From Robiginitomaculum sp. (GTDB lineage: Bacteria; Pseudomonadota; Alphaproteobacteria; Caulobacterales; Maricaulaceae), in the NCBI GenBank assembly GCA_021776595.1, contig JAJFFP010000085.1:1-49215 (forward strand): DNA of 49,215 nt, written 5' to 3'. This document shows, piece after piece, positions 1-8,470 of the stretch. Each line of letters opens with the position of its first letter. Position 1 is the first letter of the stretch. The notes beneath the pieces were generated by a model that saw only the letters and a list, made by a program, of their open reading frames with translations, was not told the origin of the DNA and made no database searches. A program made the translations under genes and the position numbers.

Positions 1-1652
1 TTTCCATAAAGAAAACTACCGGTGCCAAACAGCAACCCATAGACGGCCAATGTCGCCAATCCGGCAGCGGTCAGGTTTGCTTTCCAGCCGCCTTTTCCGC
101 TCACTTTTGCTGAATGTCCAGTTTGTTTTTCCGCGATCAAGGATTCAAATCGTGCCAGCGTTTTGGGCGATGTGCGCGGCGTAATCAATGTCACCACAAC
201 CCAGCCCAGCGTGGTTAGACCAACCGTTAGAGAAAACTGTTGCCAAACCTGCCATTGCGTGGTGCTGAAAAATTCAAGATAACCGGCCACGCCTACCGAA
301 AACACCATGGCGGAAATTTCGCTCCAGGCATTGATGCGTTTCCAGAACCAGCGCAGGAAAAACAATAGCCCTGTGCCCGCCCCCAGGGACAATAACAGCC
401 GAAAGGCCTGCATGGCGCTTTGCAGCTTTAATGCCAGCAATGCGGTCCCGACCATCAGGATTACAATGACGATACGGCCAACCTGCACACGTGCATGCTG
501 GCTGGCTTCGGGTTTGATAAACCGGCCATAAACATCGTTAACAATATAGGATGAACCCAGATTGAGCATAGTGGACATGGTGGAAACATAAGCGGCCAGA
601 ATGGACGCTACCACAAGCCCCAATAGCCCGCTCGGCAGGAAAGTCAGCATGGCTGGATAGGCCAAATCATTCTGGATCAGGCTTCCATCGACATGAGGTA
701 ATGCCTGTCTCAAACTGGCCAGATCAGGAAAAACCACCAGGGATGCCAGCGCCACCAAAATCCACGGCCAGGGGCGCAGGGCATAATGGGCTACATTGAA
801 TAAAACCGCCGCGCCCATGGCATTGCCCTCATCTTTGGCGGCCAGCATACGCTGGGCAATATAGCCACCGCCACCGGGTTCTGAGCCCGGATACCAGGCA
901 CTCCACCATTGCATTAACAAGGGGATAAGAAACAGCGGCACATATTGATTGGGGTCAGAAAAATCCGGCAGGAAGGCACGTTTTTCCAATACGATATTAT
1001 GGTTCATCAGGGCCTCAAGTCCGCCAACATCGGCATGATTGACCGCAAACCATGCCGCCGCGATTGCCCCGGCCATGGAAATAACAAACAGGAAAAAATC
1101 AGTGATCAGCACCCCCAGCAAACCACCAGAGACACTGAGCAGAACGGTTGCCAATCCGGCAATGGTTACAATCATCAGGGGGGAGATGCCAAATAACACA
1201 TTACCATATTTGACCAGCGCCAGCGTAACATTGGCCATCACCAATATGTTGAAGAACAGGCCAAGATAAATGGCACGAAAGCCGCGCAAAAATGCCGCCG
1301 GGCGGCCACTATAGCGCAATTCGTAAAACTCTATGTCTGTGGTGATGCCCAACCTTCGCCAGAGCCTCGCATAGATAAACGCCGTCAACATGCCGGTGAT
1401 CAAAAATGCCCACCAGCCCCAATTCCCGGCAACACCATTTTCACGAACCAGCCCCGTAACCAGATTGGGAGTATCCGTGGCAAAAGTGGTGGCAACCATG
1501 GATGTGCCCAGCAACCACCAGGGCATGGAGCGCCCGCCAAGAAAGAAATTATCTGAATTTTTCGCGGCCCGGCGGCTAACCACCAACCCGGTGATGATGA
1601 TGGCAAAAAGAATGATGCCAACGATACCCCAATCCAATACGCTCAACTTCAC
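1..1652 (-). CDS. Sodium:solute symporter family (SSF) transporter, partial
   Basis: This is an open frame on the minus strand that runs off the left edge, with at least 550 residues present. I translated it by hand. The N-terminus reads DWGIVGIILFAII, a membrane helix, followed by the SSF-like region NFFLGGRSMPWWLLGTSM and many further hydrophobic helices with short charged loops, as expected for the 12-14 helix SSF fold of inner-membrane sodium-coupled uptake carriers. The substrate cannot be read from the sequence. The start is a GTG whose last two bases are the first two of the upstream argC stop (GTGA), so translation is probably coupled to argC and the gene is the fourth member of the arginine operon. 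The family is clear; a role in arginine-related transport is only inferred from position. Confidence 0.85.
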   Translation of the reverse strand, partial: MKLSVLDWGIVGIILFAIIITGLVVSRRAAKNSDNFFLGGRSMPWWLLGTSMVATTFATDTPNLVTGLVRENGVAGNWGWWAFLITGMLTAFIYARLWRRLGITTDIEFYELRYSGRPAAFLRGFRAIYLGLFFNILVMANVTLALVKYGNVLFGISPLMIVTIAGLATVLLSVSGGLLGVLITDFFLFVISMAGAIAAAWFAVNHADVGGLEALMNHNIVLEKRAFLPDFSDPNQYVPLFLIPLLMQWWSAWYPGSEPGGGGYIAQRMLAAKDEGNAMGAAVLFNVAHYALRPWPWILVALASLVVFPDLASLRQALPHVDGSLIQNDLAYPAMLTFLPSGLLGLVVASILAAYVSTMSTMLNLGSSYIVNDVYGRFIKPEASQHARVQVGRIVIVILMVGTALLALKLQSAMQAFRLLLSLGAGTGLLFFLRWFWKRINAWSEISAMVFSVGVAGYLEFFSTTQWQVWQQFSLTVGLTTLGWVVVTLITPRTSPKTLARFESLIAEKQTGHSAKVSGKGGWKANLTAAGLATLAVYGLLFGTGSFLYG

Positions 1653-2593
1653 TTTTCCACGTTCCCCAGCCCCAGATACTCGTCAACGCCAAGCGCCAGA
1701 TTCAGATTTTGTATGGCTTGTGAAGCGGCCCCTTTAAGAAGGTTGTCCAGCACACAAACCATAACGGCTCTTTTTCCGTCCGCACTTAATGCAAAACCGC
1801 CGACCTTTGCCCCGTATTGCCCGGTAATATCACGCACCTGTGGCGCATCATCGGTGATCTGCACCAAGGCCTCATTTGCGTAGGCGGCTTCGTAGAAATT
1901 ACGCAGTTCTGCCTCCGTGGTTACGGTGGAAAAACGCATGTTCACGGTAACGCTCAAGCCCCTGAAAAAAGCGGCCACATGGGGCATAAAATCAACTTGC
2001 CTCCCTAGCTGGCGGCTGATTTCCCGCTCATGAATATGCCCGCCAAGGCCATAAGGCATAAGATTGTCTTTTAGCTTCGCCGGATCATTTCGTGGTCCTG
2101 GCGTTGTGCCAGCCCCGCTATATCCCGATACGCCAAAAATGACAGGCGGCGCACTCAACAGGTTTTTGACCGGTGCAATGGCGATCTGCGCCGCCGTGGC
2201 ATAACACCCCGGATTGGCAATCAACCTGGCGTCTTGCAATGCCGCCCGGTTGTGTTCCGGCAGACCATAAACCCAGTGATCATCAAAGCGATAATCGGCG
2301 CTCATATCAATAAAGCGCGTATCGGGTTTATGCCGGGTGATGACCTCTACCCATGGGGCGGCCAGCGTGTTTGGCAAAGCCAGAAACACCAAATCTGCGC
2401 CGCGCCCGGCAGCGTCATTTGGGGAAAGGTTTACGTAAGACTGAGCCGTAGACTCTTCTATTTTTTTGCCCTCAAACTGGCGCGATGAAGCATAGGAAAG
2501 TTGCAATTTCGGGTGCGCGGCAATTAGCCTTAGCAGCTCGGCACCGACAAATCCGCGCGCACCAATCACGCCAATTTTTTGTCTAATGGTCAT
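1649..2593 (-). CDS. argC: N-acetyl-gamma-glutamyl-phosphate reductase
   Basis: This 314-residue cytoplasmic enzyme reduces N-acetylglutamyl phosphate to the semialdehyde with NADPH, the third step of arginine synthesis. The N-terminus carries a nucleotide-binding loop (IGVIGARGFVGAEL, residues 7-20). The catalytic cysteine is C130 in the family motif NPGCYATAA. A conserved YSGAGTTPG-like segment follows at about residue 157. The length fits the family. The ATG overlaps the stop of the upstream fused kinase gene as ATGA, and its own stop overlaps the GTG of the symporter downstream, so it sits inside a tightly coupled operon. I see nothing missing or broken. Confidence 0.96.
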   Translation of the reverse strand: MTIRQKIGVIGARGFVGAELLRLIAAHPKLQLSYASSRQFEGKKIEESTAQSYVNLSPNDAAGRGADLVFLALPNTLAAPWVEVITRHKPDTRFIDMSADYRFDDHWVYGLPEHNRAALQDARLIANPGCYATAAQIAIAPVKNLLSAPPVIFGVSGYSGAGTTPGPRNDPAKLKDNLMPYGLGGHIHEREISRQLGRQVDFMPHVAAFFRGLSVTVNMRFSTVTTEAELRNFYEAAYANEALVQITDDAPQVRDITGQYGAKVGGFALSADGKRAVMVCVLDNLLKGAASQAIQNLNLALGVDEYLGLGNVEK

Positions 2594-3936
2594 GACTCGG
2601 CGTTTTTATTTTCGATGAAAGATGGTGGTTTACTGGCTATATTTTCGACGTATTGTTCTATTTTTTTCCAGTCGTTCAGGCCGCGCCAGAAAACCCGCCA
2701 ATCGCCCTCATGGACAGAGCCTTGCGCCTTGGCATGATAAAACGCATTAAAGCTGTTGTCGGGGCGGGAGCGCCAAAGGAGCACCGGTGCCGCTTTGGTC
2801 ACTTCGCGCCATACCGCCGCGCCCAGACCTTCACCGCGTGCCTGTTCATCAACGGCAAATTTATCCAGATATAGCGCCCCCTCCAGTGGCGTTAACAGCG
2901 CCGCTGCGCGCGTTTGCGCCGATACAATGGCGCATTGCAACGATAATTTTTGCCAGTAATCAGGGCGTAATGGGCGGCCAAACGCCCCATTGATCAGAGC
3001 TGCCAATTTGTCGGTATCAAGGTCATTCTTATTTCGCAGGGTCAGGATTTCTTCACCCCGGCGCACCAGCGTTCCTGAACCGCCATGCGTGAAAAGCTCC
3101 TTGACCAGCGCATCAGGGCGCGTAATGGCAACCGAGGCCCCCAGCGGTAATTCCGATAGCAATGCCTTGATCTGTTTCAACTTCAACCGCATACCGCCTG
3201 CCAGCCATGGCTGCGCCATCAATTTCTCATAATCACTGGCCATATGAATAAATGAAATTGACTGACCCTGCCCGTCGAGCACTGCGCCAGTGCCGGTAAG
3301 AAAAATGATTTTTTGTGGTCTCAAAGCCCTGGAAAGTGCCGCGACCAGTGCATCGGCATTGATGTTGACCAAAACACCCTCGCTTTCACCCACACAGGTC
3401 AATACCGGAATAGACCCTTCGGCGGCGGCCTCCTCAATACTGCGTAAATCGAGTGTGGCAGGTTCCCCCACCCTGCCCAGCCGGTCTGCATCAACCAGCT
3501 TTGCCTGCACAGCACCGGCACCAATGGCCGTGGCATGTCCACCATGGTCGCGCACTGCATCAAGCAGGTCCTGCGTCAGGCCTCGCAAAGTGTTGGCAAT
3601 CACCAGCATGGCCGCCGGGGTAGTAACCCGCAGGCCTTCATGCCTGGTGGTCTTTATGTCCTGATCCTGCATGGCCATATCGATTTGCGGACCACCCCCA
3701 TGCACCACAATCGGGGCCAGACCCAGTTTTTGTAAAAATGCCAGCGCGCCAGCCAGCGCCGCCATATCGTCTTGTAAAATGGCTCCGCCCACTTTGATAA
3801 TCGCAAAGCGGGTGCGGTCCATTTCGGCAAATTTTTGCAAATAGGTGCGCACTTCGCGCCCCTCGCTCATGCCGCTAAGCAATTGCCGGATAATTTGCCT
3901 AGTCTGTTTCGCATCCTTGTCAAAATAATCAGTCAT
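2590..3936 (-). CDS. argB: Bifunctional N-acetylglutamate synthase/kinase (fused AAK and GNAT domains)
   Basis: This 448-residue fusion has two domains. Residues about 40-290 are an amino-acid-kinase domain with the phosphate loop IIKVGGAIL and VVHGGGPQIDMAM. Residues about 300-440 are a DUF619-type N-acetyltransferase with LYLDKFAVDEQARGEGLG and the WRSRPDN...FY signature. The architecture matches the NAGS/K enzymes known from Xanthomonas and Maricaulis, which perform both the acetylation of glutamate and its phosphorylation, the first two steps of arginine synthesis. I chose the ATG at 3936 because it overlaps the upstream stop (ATGACTGA); a longer frame to 3966 has no advantage. The enzyme replaces separate argA/argJ and argB genes, and is expected to be feedback-regulated by arginine as in relatives. 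Confidence 0.93.
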   Translation of the reverse strand: MTDYFDKDAKQTRQIIRQLLSGMSEGREVRTYLQKFAEMDRTRFAIIKVGGAILQDDMAALAGALAFLQKLGLAPIVVHGGGPQIDMAMQDQDIKTTRHEGLRVTTPAAMLVIANTLRGLTQDLLDAVRDHGGHATAIGAGAVQAKLVDADRLGRVGEPATLDLRSIEEAAAEGSIPVLTCVGESEGVLVNINADALVAALSRALRPQKIIFLTGTGAVLDGQGQSISFIHMASDYEKLMAQPWLAGGMRLKLKQIKALLSELPLGASVAITRPDALVKELFTHGGSGTLVRRGEEILTLRNKNDLDTDKLAALINGAFGRPLRPDYWQKLSLQCAIVSAQTRAAALLTPLEGALYLDKFAVDEQARGEGLGAAVWREVTKAAPVLLWRSRPDNSFNAFYHAKAQGSVHEGDWRVFWRGLNDWKKIEQYVENIASKPPSFIENKNAES

Positions 3937-5014
3937 GAGCCGCAAAGACCTTTTCATACACCGCAAAGGCCGCCGCTAATTGATCATGGCTGACCCACTC
4001 ATCCACACTATGGGCCTGCTCTATATGTCCCGGCCCAAAGACAAACACCGGGGTATTTTGCGCCGCAAACAGCGCCGCCTCGGTCCAGAAATCCACCGGT
4101 TTACTGGTTTGCAATCCAATTTTGGCGGCATAACTACGCGCCGCTTCTCCGGCCATGCCCGCTGATGACAAAGCCGGTAAACGATAGAGCGGCTCAAAGC
4201 CTTCCCAATGCTCTTGTGGGGCCAGATCTTGTAAAGATCGGCTAATATCATCAATGTCATATTGCGGACCGGGGCGCACCCCAAAGCGCAAACGGCATTG
4301 GGGGGCGCAAATATTGGGCTTGATGCCCCCCTCAATATGCCCCGCATTAAAACGAATGCCTGGCAGATCGCCGCCCTCTTGCTCACTTTGGCGCGCCATT
4401 TTTCCCGCAGCACGCAACCAGTCAGCGGCGCGCGAAATTGCATTTTCATCCAGACAGCGCTTATCACTGCCGTGCAGGGAGGTGCCGGAAAACCTGGCTT
4501 CAAAGCTGGCAATACCGCGATGCGCAAATACCGCTTTTGTATTGGTGGGTTCGCTGACCATGATTTGAGAAAACCCGTGTGCCTGGGATGCAAAATCTTC
4601 CACACACAGCCCCGCACCATTTTCCTCATCCGTGGTAAATAAAAATGCCGCCGGGGCATCCGTTCGTATTGCCGCCTCGATCGCACACGCCGCAGCCCCT
4701 TTTATATCGCAAGTGCCAAGCCCGACCACCCGGTCACTGGCACGCTGCATGGCAAAGGGCGAATGGCTCCAGTCCGGCGCATCAGGCACCGTATCCATAT
4801 GCACATTAATCAGGGTTTTTGGCGCGCCGCGCCTGGCCAGTATCTGTAGGCACCCATCGCCCAAATCCTTTACACGAACGACAAAGCCCGGCAATTCTTC
4901 TCTCAATACGCTGACCAGCGGGTGCGCCACACCCATAGCGCGCGGCGGATTGCGCGTATCAATGGCCACCAGTTTTTCCAGCCGGTTCAGGAGGGAATTG
5001 AAAAATTCAGACAT
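3929..5014 (-). CDS. argE: M20 deacetylase of the ArgE/N-acetylcitrulline deacetylase type
   Basis: This 361-residue M20 metallo-deacetylase shows the metal-site motifs HMDTVPD, GTCDIKGA, TTDEENGA and SEPT, and a C-terminal GPGHIEQAHSVDEWV histidine motif. The family removes the acetyl group from acetylornithine or, in xanthomonads, N-acetylcitrulline. The partner genes, fused NAGS/K and ArgC, are those that travel with the acetylcitrulline enzyme in Xanthomonas, and several stretches resemble my recollection of that enzyme, so I favour acetylcitrulline as substrate; this is inference. The ATG at 5014 has AAGGTG about nine bases upstream and opens with the family-like SLLNRLEKLVAIDTRNPP; a longer start at 5062 looks spurious. 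It is the first gene of the operon. Confidence 0.88.
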   Translation of the reverse strand: MSEFFNSLLNRLEKLVAIDTRNPPRAMGVAHPLVSVLREELPGFVVRVKDLGDGCLQILARRGAPKTLINVHMDTVPDAPDWSHSPFAMQRASDRVVGLGTCDIKGAAACAIEAAIRTDAPAAFLFTTDEENGAGLCVEDFASQAHGFSQIMVSEPTNTKAVFAHRGIASFEARFSGTSLHGSDKRCLDENAISRAADWLRAAGKMARQSEQEGGDLPGIRFNAGHIEGGIKPNICAPQCRLRFGVRPGPQYDIDDISRSLQDLAPQEHWEGFEPLYRLPALSSAGMAGEAARSYAAKIGLQTSKPVDFWTEAALFAAQNTPVFVFGPGHIEQAHSVDEWVSHDQLAAAFAVYEKVFAAHD

Positions 5015-5074
5015 ATTAAGACACCTTTTCCCATCAATGGCCCAAGCGCACGACCGGTTCAATGAGAAAATGTG

Positions 5075-5103
5075 TGATAAGGCGGGTGAGTCCCATCAAT
5101 CAA
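5075..5103 (-). promoter_or_regulatory. Candidate promoter of the arginine operon
   Basis: On the minus strand TTGATT (5103-5098) and TTATCA (5080-5075) are separated by 17 bases and lie about 60 bases before the argE start. The match to the sigma-70 consensus is moderate. No other convincing promoter appears in the 134-base gap between gltX and argE. Confidence 0.35.
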
Positions 5104-5123
5104 TTGCCTATTAGAGCGTATTG

Positions 5124-5148
5124 GTTTTCAGCCTGGCTGTGGGAAAAC
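5124..5148 (-). terminator. Possible hairpin terminator after gltX
   Basis: Directly after the gltX stop, the transcript could pair GTTTT with AAAAC around an inner CAGCC/GGCTG stem, with an asymmetric bulge. No uridine run follows, so it may be a weak or Rho-assisted terminator, or a 3' stabilising stem. Confidence 0.3.
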
Positions 5149-6486
5149 TTACCGGGTAAGACGTTCAACCACCCGCTCCCGGTCCATTAACGCCAACAAG
5201 GCACCCATATCGGGGCCGTGTTTTTCGCCGGTTAGGGCCAGGCGCAATGGCAGGAACAGCCCCCTGCCCTTACGGCCGGTTTTTTTCTTCAAAATACCTG
5301 TCCACGCGGACCATGTGCTGTCGTCAAAGTTCCCTTCTGGCAGGTGCGATGCAGCGTCTTTGATGTAATCCGCATCTTCATCGGCGATCACCGGCGTGAT
5401 GTCGCCATAAACGACGTTTTGCCAATGGTTCACGTCGGCCAGAGTTTTGATATTGCCGCGAATAGCGTTCCAGAAGACTTCGCCGCCGGTAACGCCCATT
5501 TTGGCTAACCGGTCCGTAACTTCGCCATAGGGCGTATCATGCAATAACTTGGCATTCAGTGCCATGAGTTCCGCCGGGTCAAAACGTGCCGGGGCACGAC
5601 CGATTTTCTCAAACGAAAACTCGTCCACCAATTGTGCCAAATCGCGGCGGACTTCCACCGGATCAGACGTGCCGATTTTGGCCAGCAAAGACAGGATGGC
5701 CATTGGCTCAATCCCTTCTTCATCACGCAAACCGGCTATGGATAACGTGCCCAGACGCTTGGAGAGTTTATCGCTATCGGCACCCACCAGCAAGGGATGG
5801 TGCCCCATGGCCGGCGCCTTTGCCCCGATGGCCTGAAATATTTCGATTTGGGCCGCCGAATTGGTCACATGGTCTTCGCCGCGAATAATATGGCTGATGG
5901 AAAAATCTGCATCATCCACCACGCTGGGCAGGGTATAAAGGTGGCTGCCATCACCCCGGATCAAAATTGGATCGGAAAGTGAGGCCGTCTCAATCATTTG
6001 TTCGCCACGAATGACATCATCCCAGCGCACAGAATTTCCAGATAACTTGAAGCGCCAATGGGCCTGGCGGCCCTGTGATTCCAGTTCATCGCGCTCTGCA
6101 TCGCTCAGGCTTAGGGCCGCTCGATTATAGACCGGCGGCTTGTTTTGGCTGCGCTGAATTTTGCGCTGACGGTCCAGCTCGTCGGCGGTTTCATAACAGG
6201 GGTAAAGCAGACCACGGTTTTTAAGATCCTCAGCCACGCTTGCATAACGATCAAATCGCGTCGACTGTTTGGCGGTTTCGTCGTGGGTTAGCCCCAGCCA
6301 TTGCATATCCGCAAAGATACCTTGCTCGAAAGCCGCCGTGGAGCGCACCATATCCGTATCATCAATACGCAGCATGAATATGTCACCTGCTTGGCGGGCA
6401 AACAGCCAATTCAGCAAGGCAGGCCGGATATTGCCGACATGCAACTCCCCGGTCGGGCTGGGGGCAAAACGGACCTTGACGGACAT
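5149..6486 (-). CDS. gltX: Glutamyl-tRNA synthetase
   Basis: This 445-residue class I aminoacyl-tRNA synthetase charges tRNA-Glu. It begins KVRFAPSPTGELHVGNIR, the HIGH-type ATP motif, contains LRIDDTD, and has the KMSKS-type loop as DKLSKRLG, followed by an alpha-helical anticodon-binding part. The ATG at 6486 has GGAG eight to eleven bases upstream and starts at the conserved N-terminus; the extra 15 residues available further upstream do not look like the family. Many alphaproteobacteria have two GltX paralogues of about 445 and 470 residues, one with relaxed tRNA specificity; this is the shorter size, but which specificity it has cannot be told here. It is divergent from the peptidase gene at 6629. 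Confidence 0.95.
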   Translation of the reverse strand: MSVKVRFAPSPTGELHVGNIRPALLNWLFARQAGDIFMLRIDDTDMVRSTAAFEQGIFADMQWLGLTHDETAKQSTRFDRYASVAEDLKNRGLLYPCYETADELDRQRKIQRSQNKPPVYNRAALSLSDAERDELESQGRQAHWRFKLSGNSVRWDDVIRGEQMIETASLSDPILIRGDGSHLYTLPSVVDDADFSISHIIRGEDHVTNSAAQIEIFQAIGAKAPAMGHHPLLVGADSDKLSKRLGTLSIAGLRDEEGIEPMAILSLLAKIGTSDPVEVRRDLAQLVDEFSFEKIGRAPARFDPAELMALNAKLLHDTPYGEVTDRLAKMGVTGGEVFWNAIRGNIKTLADVNHWQNVVYGDITPVIADEDADYIKDAASHLPEGNFDDSTWSAWTGILKKKTGRKGRGLFLPLRLALTGEKHGPDMGALLALMDRERVVERLTR

Positions 6487-6570
6487 GCTTTCAACTCCTG
6501 AATGATCAGTCGCGCCTTGTGCGCCGCACACGTCCTTGCGTCAAGATGGCACTGTCTTTCATTTGCCGCA

Positions 6571-6598
6571 TTGACGCCCTGCCCTCAAGGACTAGACT
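6571..6598 (+). promoter_or_regulatory. Candidate promoter of the ACE-like peptidase gene
   Basis: TTGACG (6571-6576) and TAGACT (6593-6598) are spaced by 16 bases and lie 30 bases before the ATG at 6629. The -35 match is good and the -10 match is fair. Confidence 0.4.
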
Positions 6599-6628
6599 TT
6601 CGACAAATTCATGTTGGGGAGAGAAGCC

Positions 6629-8464
6629 ATGAAAAAATTTCTGATGGGTGCCACCGCACTTACACTGATCGCCGCCTGTTCGGGTGAATTATCAAAAGGA
6701 AGTGGCCCGGCCACCGCCAGTGATGAAAAAGCCCCGACCGTTGATGATGCCGCAGATTTTATCAAAAAGGCTGAAGCCGAATTTACTGATATGAATGAAT
6801 ATGCCAGCCATGTGTTTTGGGTGCAGGCCAATTTCATCACCCATGACACCAACTGGCTGGCCGCCCGTGCCGGTGCCGAATCCACGAAAATGGGTGTTGA
6901 ATACGCCAATGGCACCAAAAAATTCAAGGACCTGCCTTTAAGCGGTGATCTGGCGCGCAAGATGAAGATGATCAAGCTGGGCCTGACTTTACCGGCCCCC
7001 TCCACCGATGGGGCCGCCAGTGAACTGGCGCAAATTACCACATCGCTGGACAGCATGTATTCTTCCGGCAAAATCGATCTGGACGGCGAAAAAGTGGCTC
7101 TTGATGACCTCGAAGTGCTCATGGGCACAGAACGCAACCCTGAACGCTTAAAAGAAATATGGGAAAAATGGCGACTGGCCTCCGCGCCCGATATGAAAGA
7201 CAAATACGCGCGCATGGTGGAGATCGCCAATGAAGGCGCGCGCGAACTGGGCTTTAAGGATGTCGGTGAGTTATGGCTATCAGGCTATGACATGCCCCCT
7301 GAAGAGATGGCCAAAGAAGTTGACCGGCTCTGGGGCCAGGTTGAGCCGCTTTATGACCAGTTACATTGCTATGTCCGTGCCAGGTTGAATGAAAACTACG
7401 GCGATGAAGTGCAGCCCGCCACTGGCCCGATCCGGGCCGATATTTTGGGCAATATGTGGGCACAGACTTGGGGCAATGTCTATGAAATAGCCAAACCCGA
7501 AGGTGCTGGCATTGAATATGACCTGACGGATTTGCTCAAGCAGGCCAATTACACGCCCAAAAAAATGGTGGAAGTTGGCGAGGGCTTTTACACTTCACTA
7601 GGGATGGACCCACTGCCGGATACGTTCTGGGATCGCTCGCTGATTACCAAACCGCGTGACCGCACCGTGGTCTGCCATGCCTCGGCCTGGGATATTGATA
7701 GCAAGGATGATATTCGCATTAAAATGTGCACCAAGGTTAATGCCGAGGACTTCCAGACCGTGCATCATGAGCTTGGGCATAACTTCTACCAGCGCGCCTA
7801 TAAAAACCAGCCACCACTCTACCAGAACGGTGCCAATGATGGGTTTCATGAAGCCATTGGCGATTTTATCGCGCTTTCCATTACCCCGAAATATCTGGTT
7901 CAGATCAACCTTTTGGACGAAAGCCAGATCCCCGATGAGAGCAAGGACATTGGCCTGCTCATGGAGCGGGCTCTGGATAAGGTTGCGTTCCTCCCATTTG
8001 GCCTGCTGATGGATAAATGGCGCTGGAAAGTCTTTTCAGGAGAAGTCGCGCCAGAAAACTACAACTCCGCCTGGTGGGAGTTGCGCAAACAATATCAAGG
8101 TATTGTGCCACCGGGTTCACGCCCGGACAATGCGTTTGATCCTGGGGCCAAATATCATATTCCGGGCAATACGCCGTATCTGCGTTATTTCCTGTCCTTC
8201 ATTATGCAGTTCCAGTTCCAAAAAGCCGCCTGTGAGCAGGCCGGGTGGACGGGGCCGCTGCACCGCTGTTCAATTTATGGCAATAAGGAAGTCGGCAAGC
8301 GCTTTAATGCCATGCTGGAAATGGGCGCTTCAAAGCCCTGGCCGGATGCACTGGAAGCCTTCACCGGCACCCGGCAAATGGATGGTTCGGCCATTGTTGA
8401 GTATTTTGCTCCGCTGATGGATTACCTCAAGGAAGAGAATAAGGACCGCACCTGCGGCTGGTAA
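6629..8464 (+). CDS. Peptidyl-dipeptidase A, angiotensin-converting-enzyme-like M2 lipoprotein
   Basis: This 611-residue zinc dipeptidyl carboxypeptidase of family M2 removes C-terminal dipeptides from peptides. The zinc site is H380-E381-LG-H384 with the third ligand E408 in FHEAIGD, the M2 arrangement. The N-terminus MKKFLMGATALTLIAACSG is a lipoprotein signal with lipobox, so the mature enzyme is probably anchored to a membrane facing the periplasm. The length equals one ACE catalytic domain, as in the Xanthomonas homologue. The ATG at 6629 has a GGGGAGAG ribosome-binding site. The pfp-like gene follows after six bases, so the two are likely co-transcribed although their functions differ. 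Confidence 0.93.
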   Translation: MKKFLMGATALTLIAACSGELSKGSGPATASDEKAPTVDDAADFIKKAEAEFTDMNEYASHVFWVQANFITHDTNWLAARAGAESTKMGVEYANGTKKFKDLPLSGDLARKMKMIKLGLTLPAPSTDGAASELAQITTSLDSMYSSGKIDLDGEKVALDDLEVLMGTERNPERLKEIWEKWRLASAPDMKDKYARMVEIANEGARELGFKDVGELWLSGYDMPPEEMAKEVDRLWGQVEPLYDQLHCYVRARLNENYGDEVQPATGPIRADILGNMWAQTWGNVYEIAKPEGAGIEYDLTDLLKQANYTPKKMVEVGEGFYTSLGMDPLPDTFWDRSLITKPRDRTVVCHASAWDIDSKDDIRIKMCTKVNAEDFQTVHHELGHNFYQRAYKNQPPLYQNGANDGFHEAIGDFIALSITPKYLVQINLLDESQIPDESKDIGLLMERALDKVAFLPFGLLMDKWRWKVFSGEVAPENYNSAWWELRKQYQGIVPPGSRPDNAFDPGAKYHIPGNTPYLRYFLSFIMQFQFQKAACEQAGWTGPLHRCSIYGNKEVGKRFNAMLEMGASKPWPDALEAFTGTRQMDGSAIVEYFAPLMDYLKEENKDRTCGW

Positions 8465-8470
8465 GCATTG

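Noticed and set aside
3929-3966. A longer start for the fused NAGS/kinase
   Set aside because: The extra ten residues are not family-like and the ATG at 3936 overlaps the preceding stop as expected for coupling.
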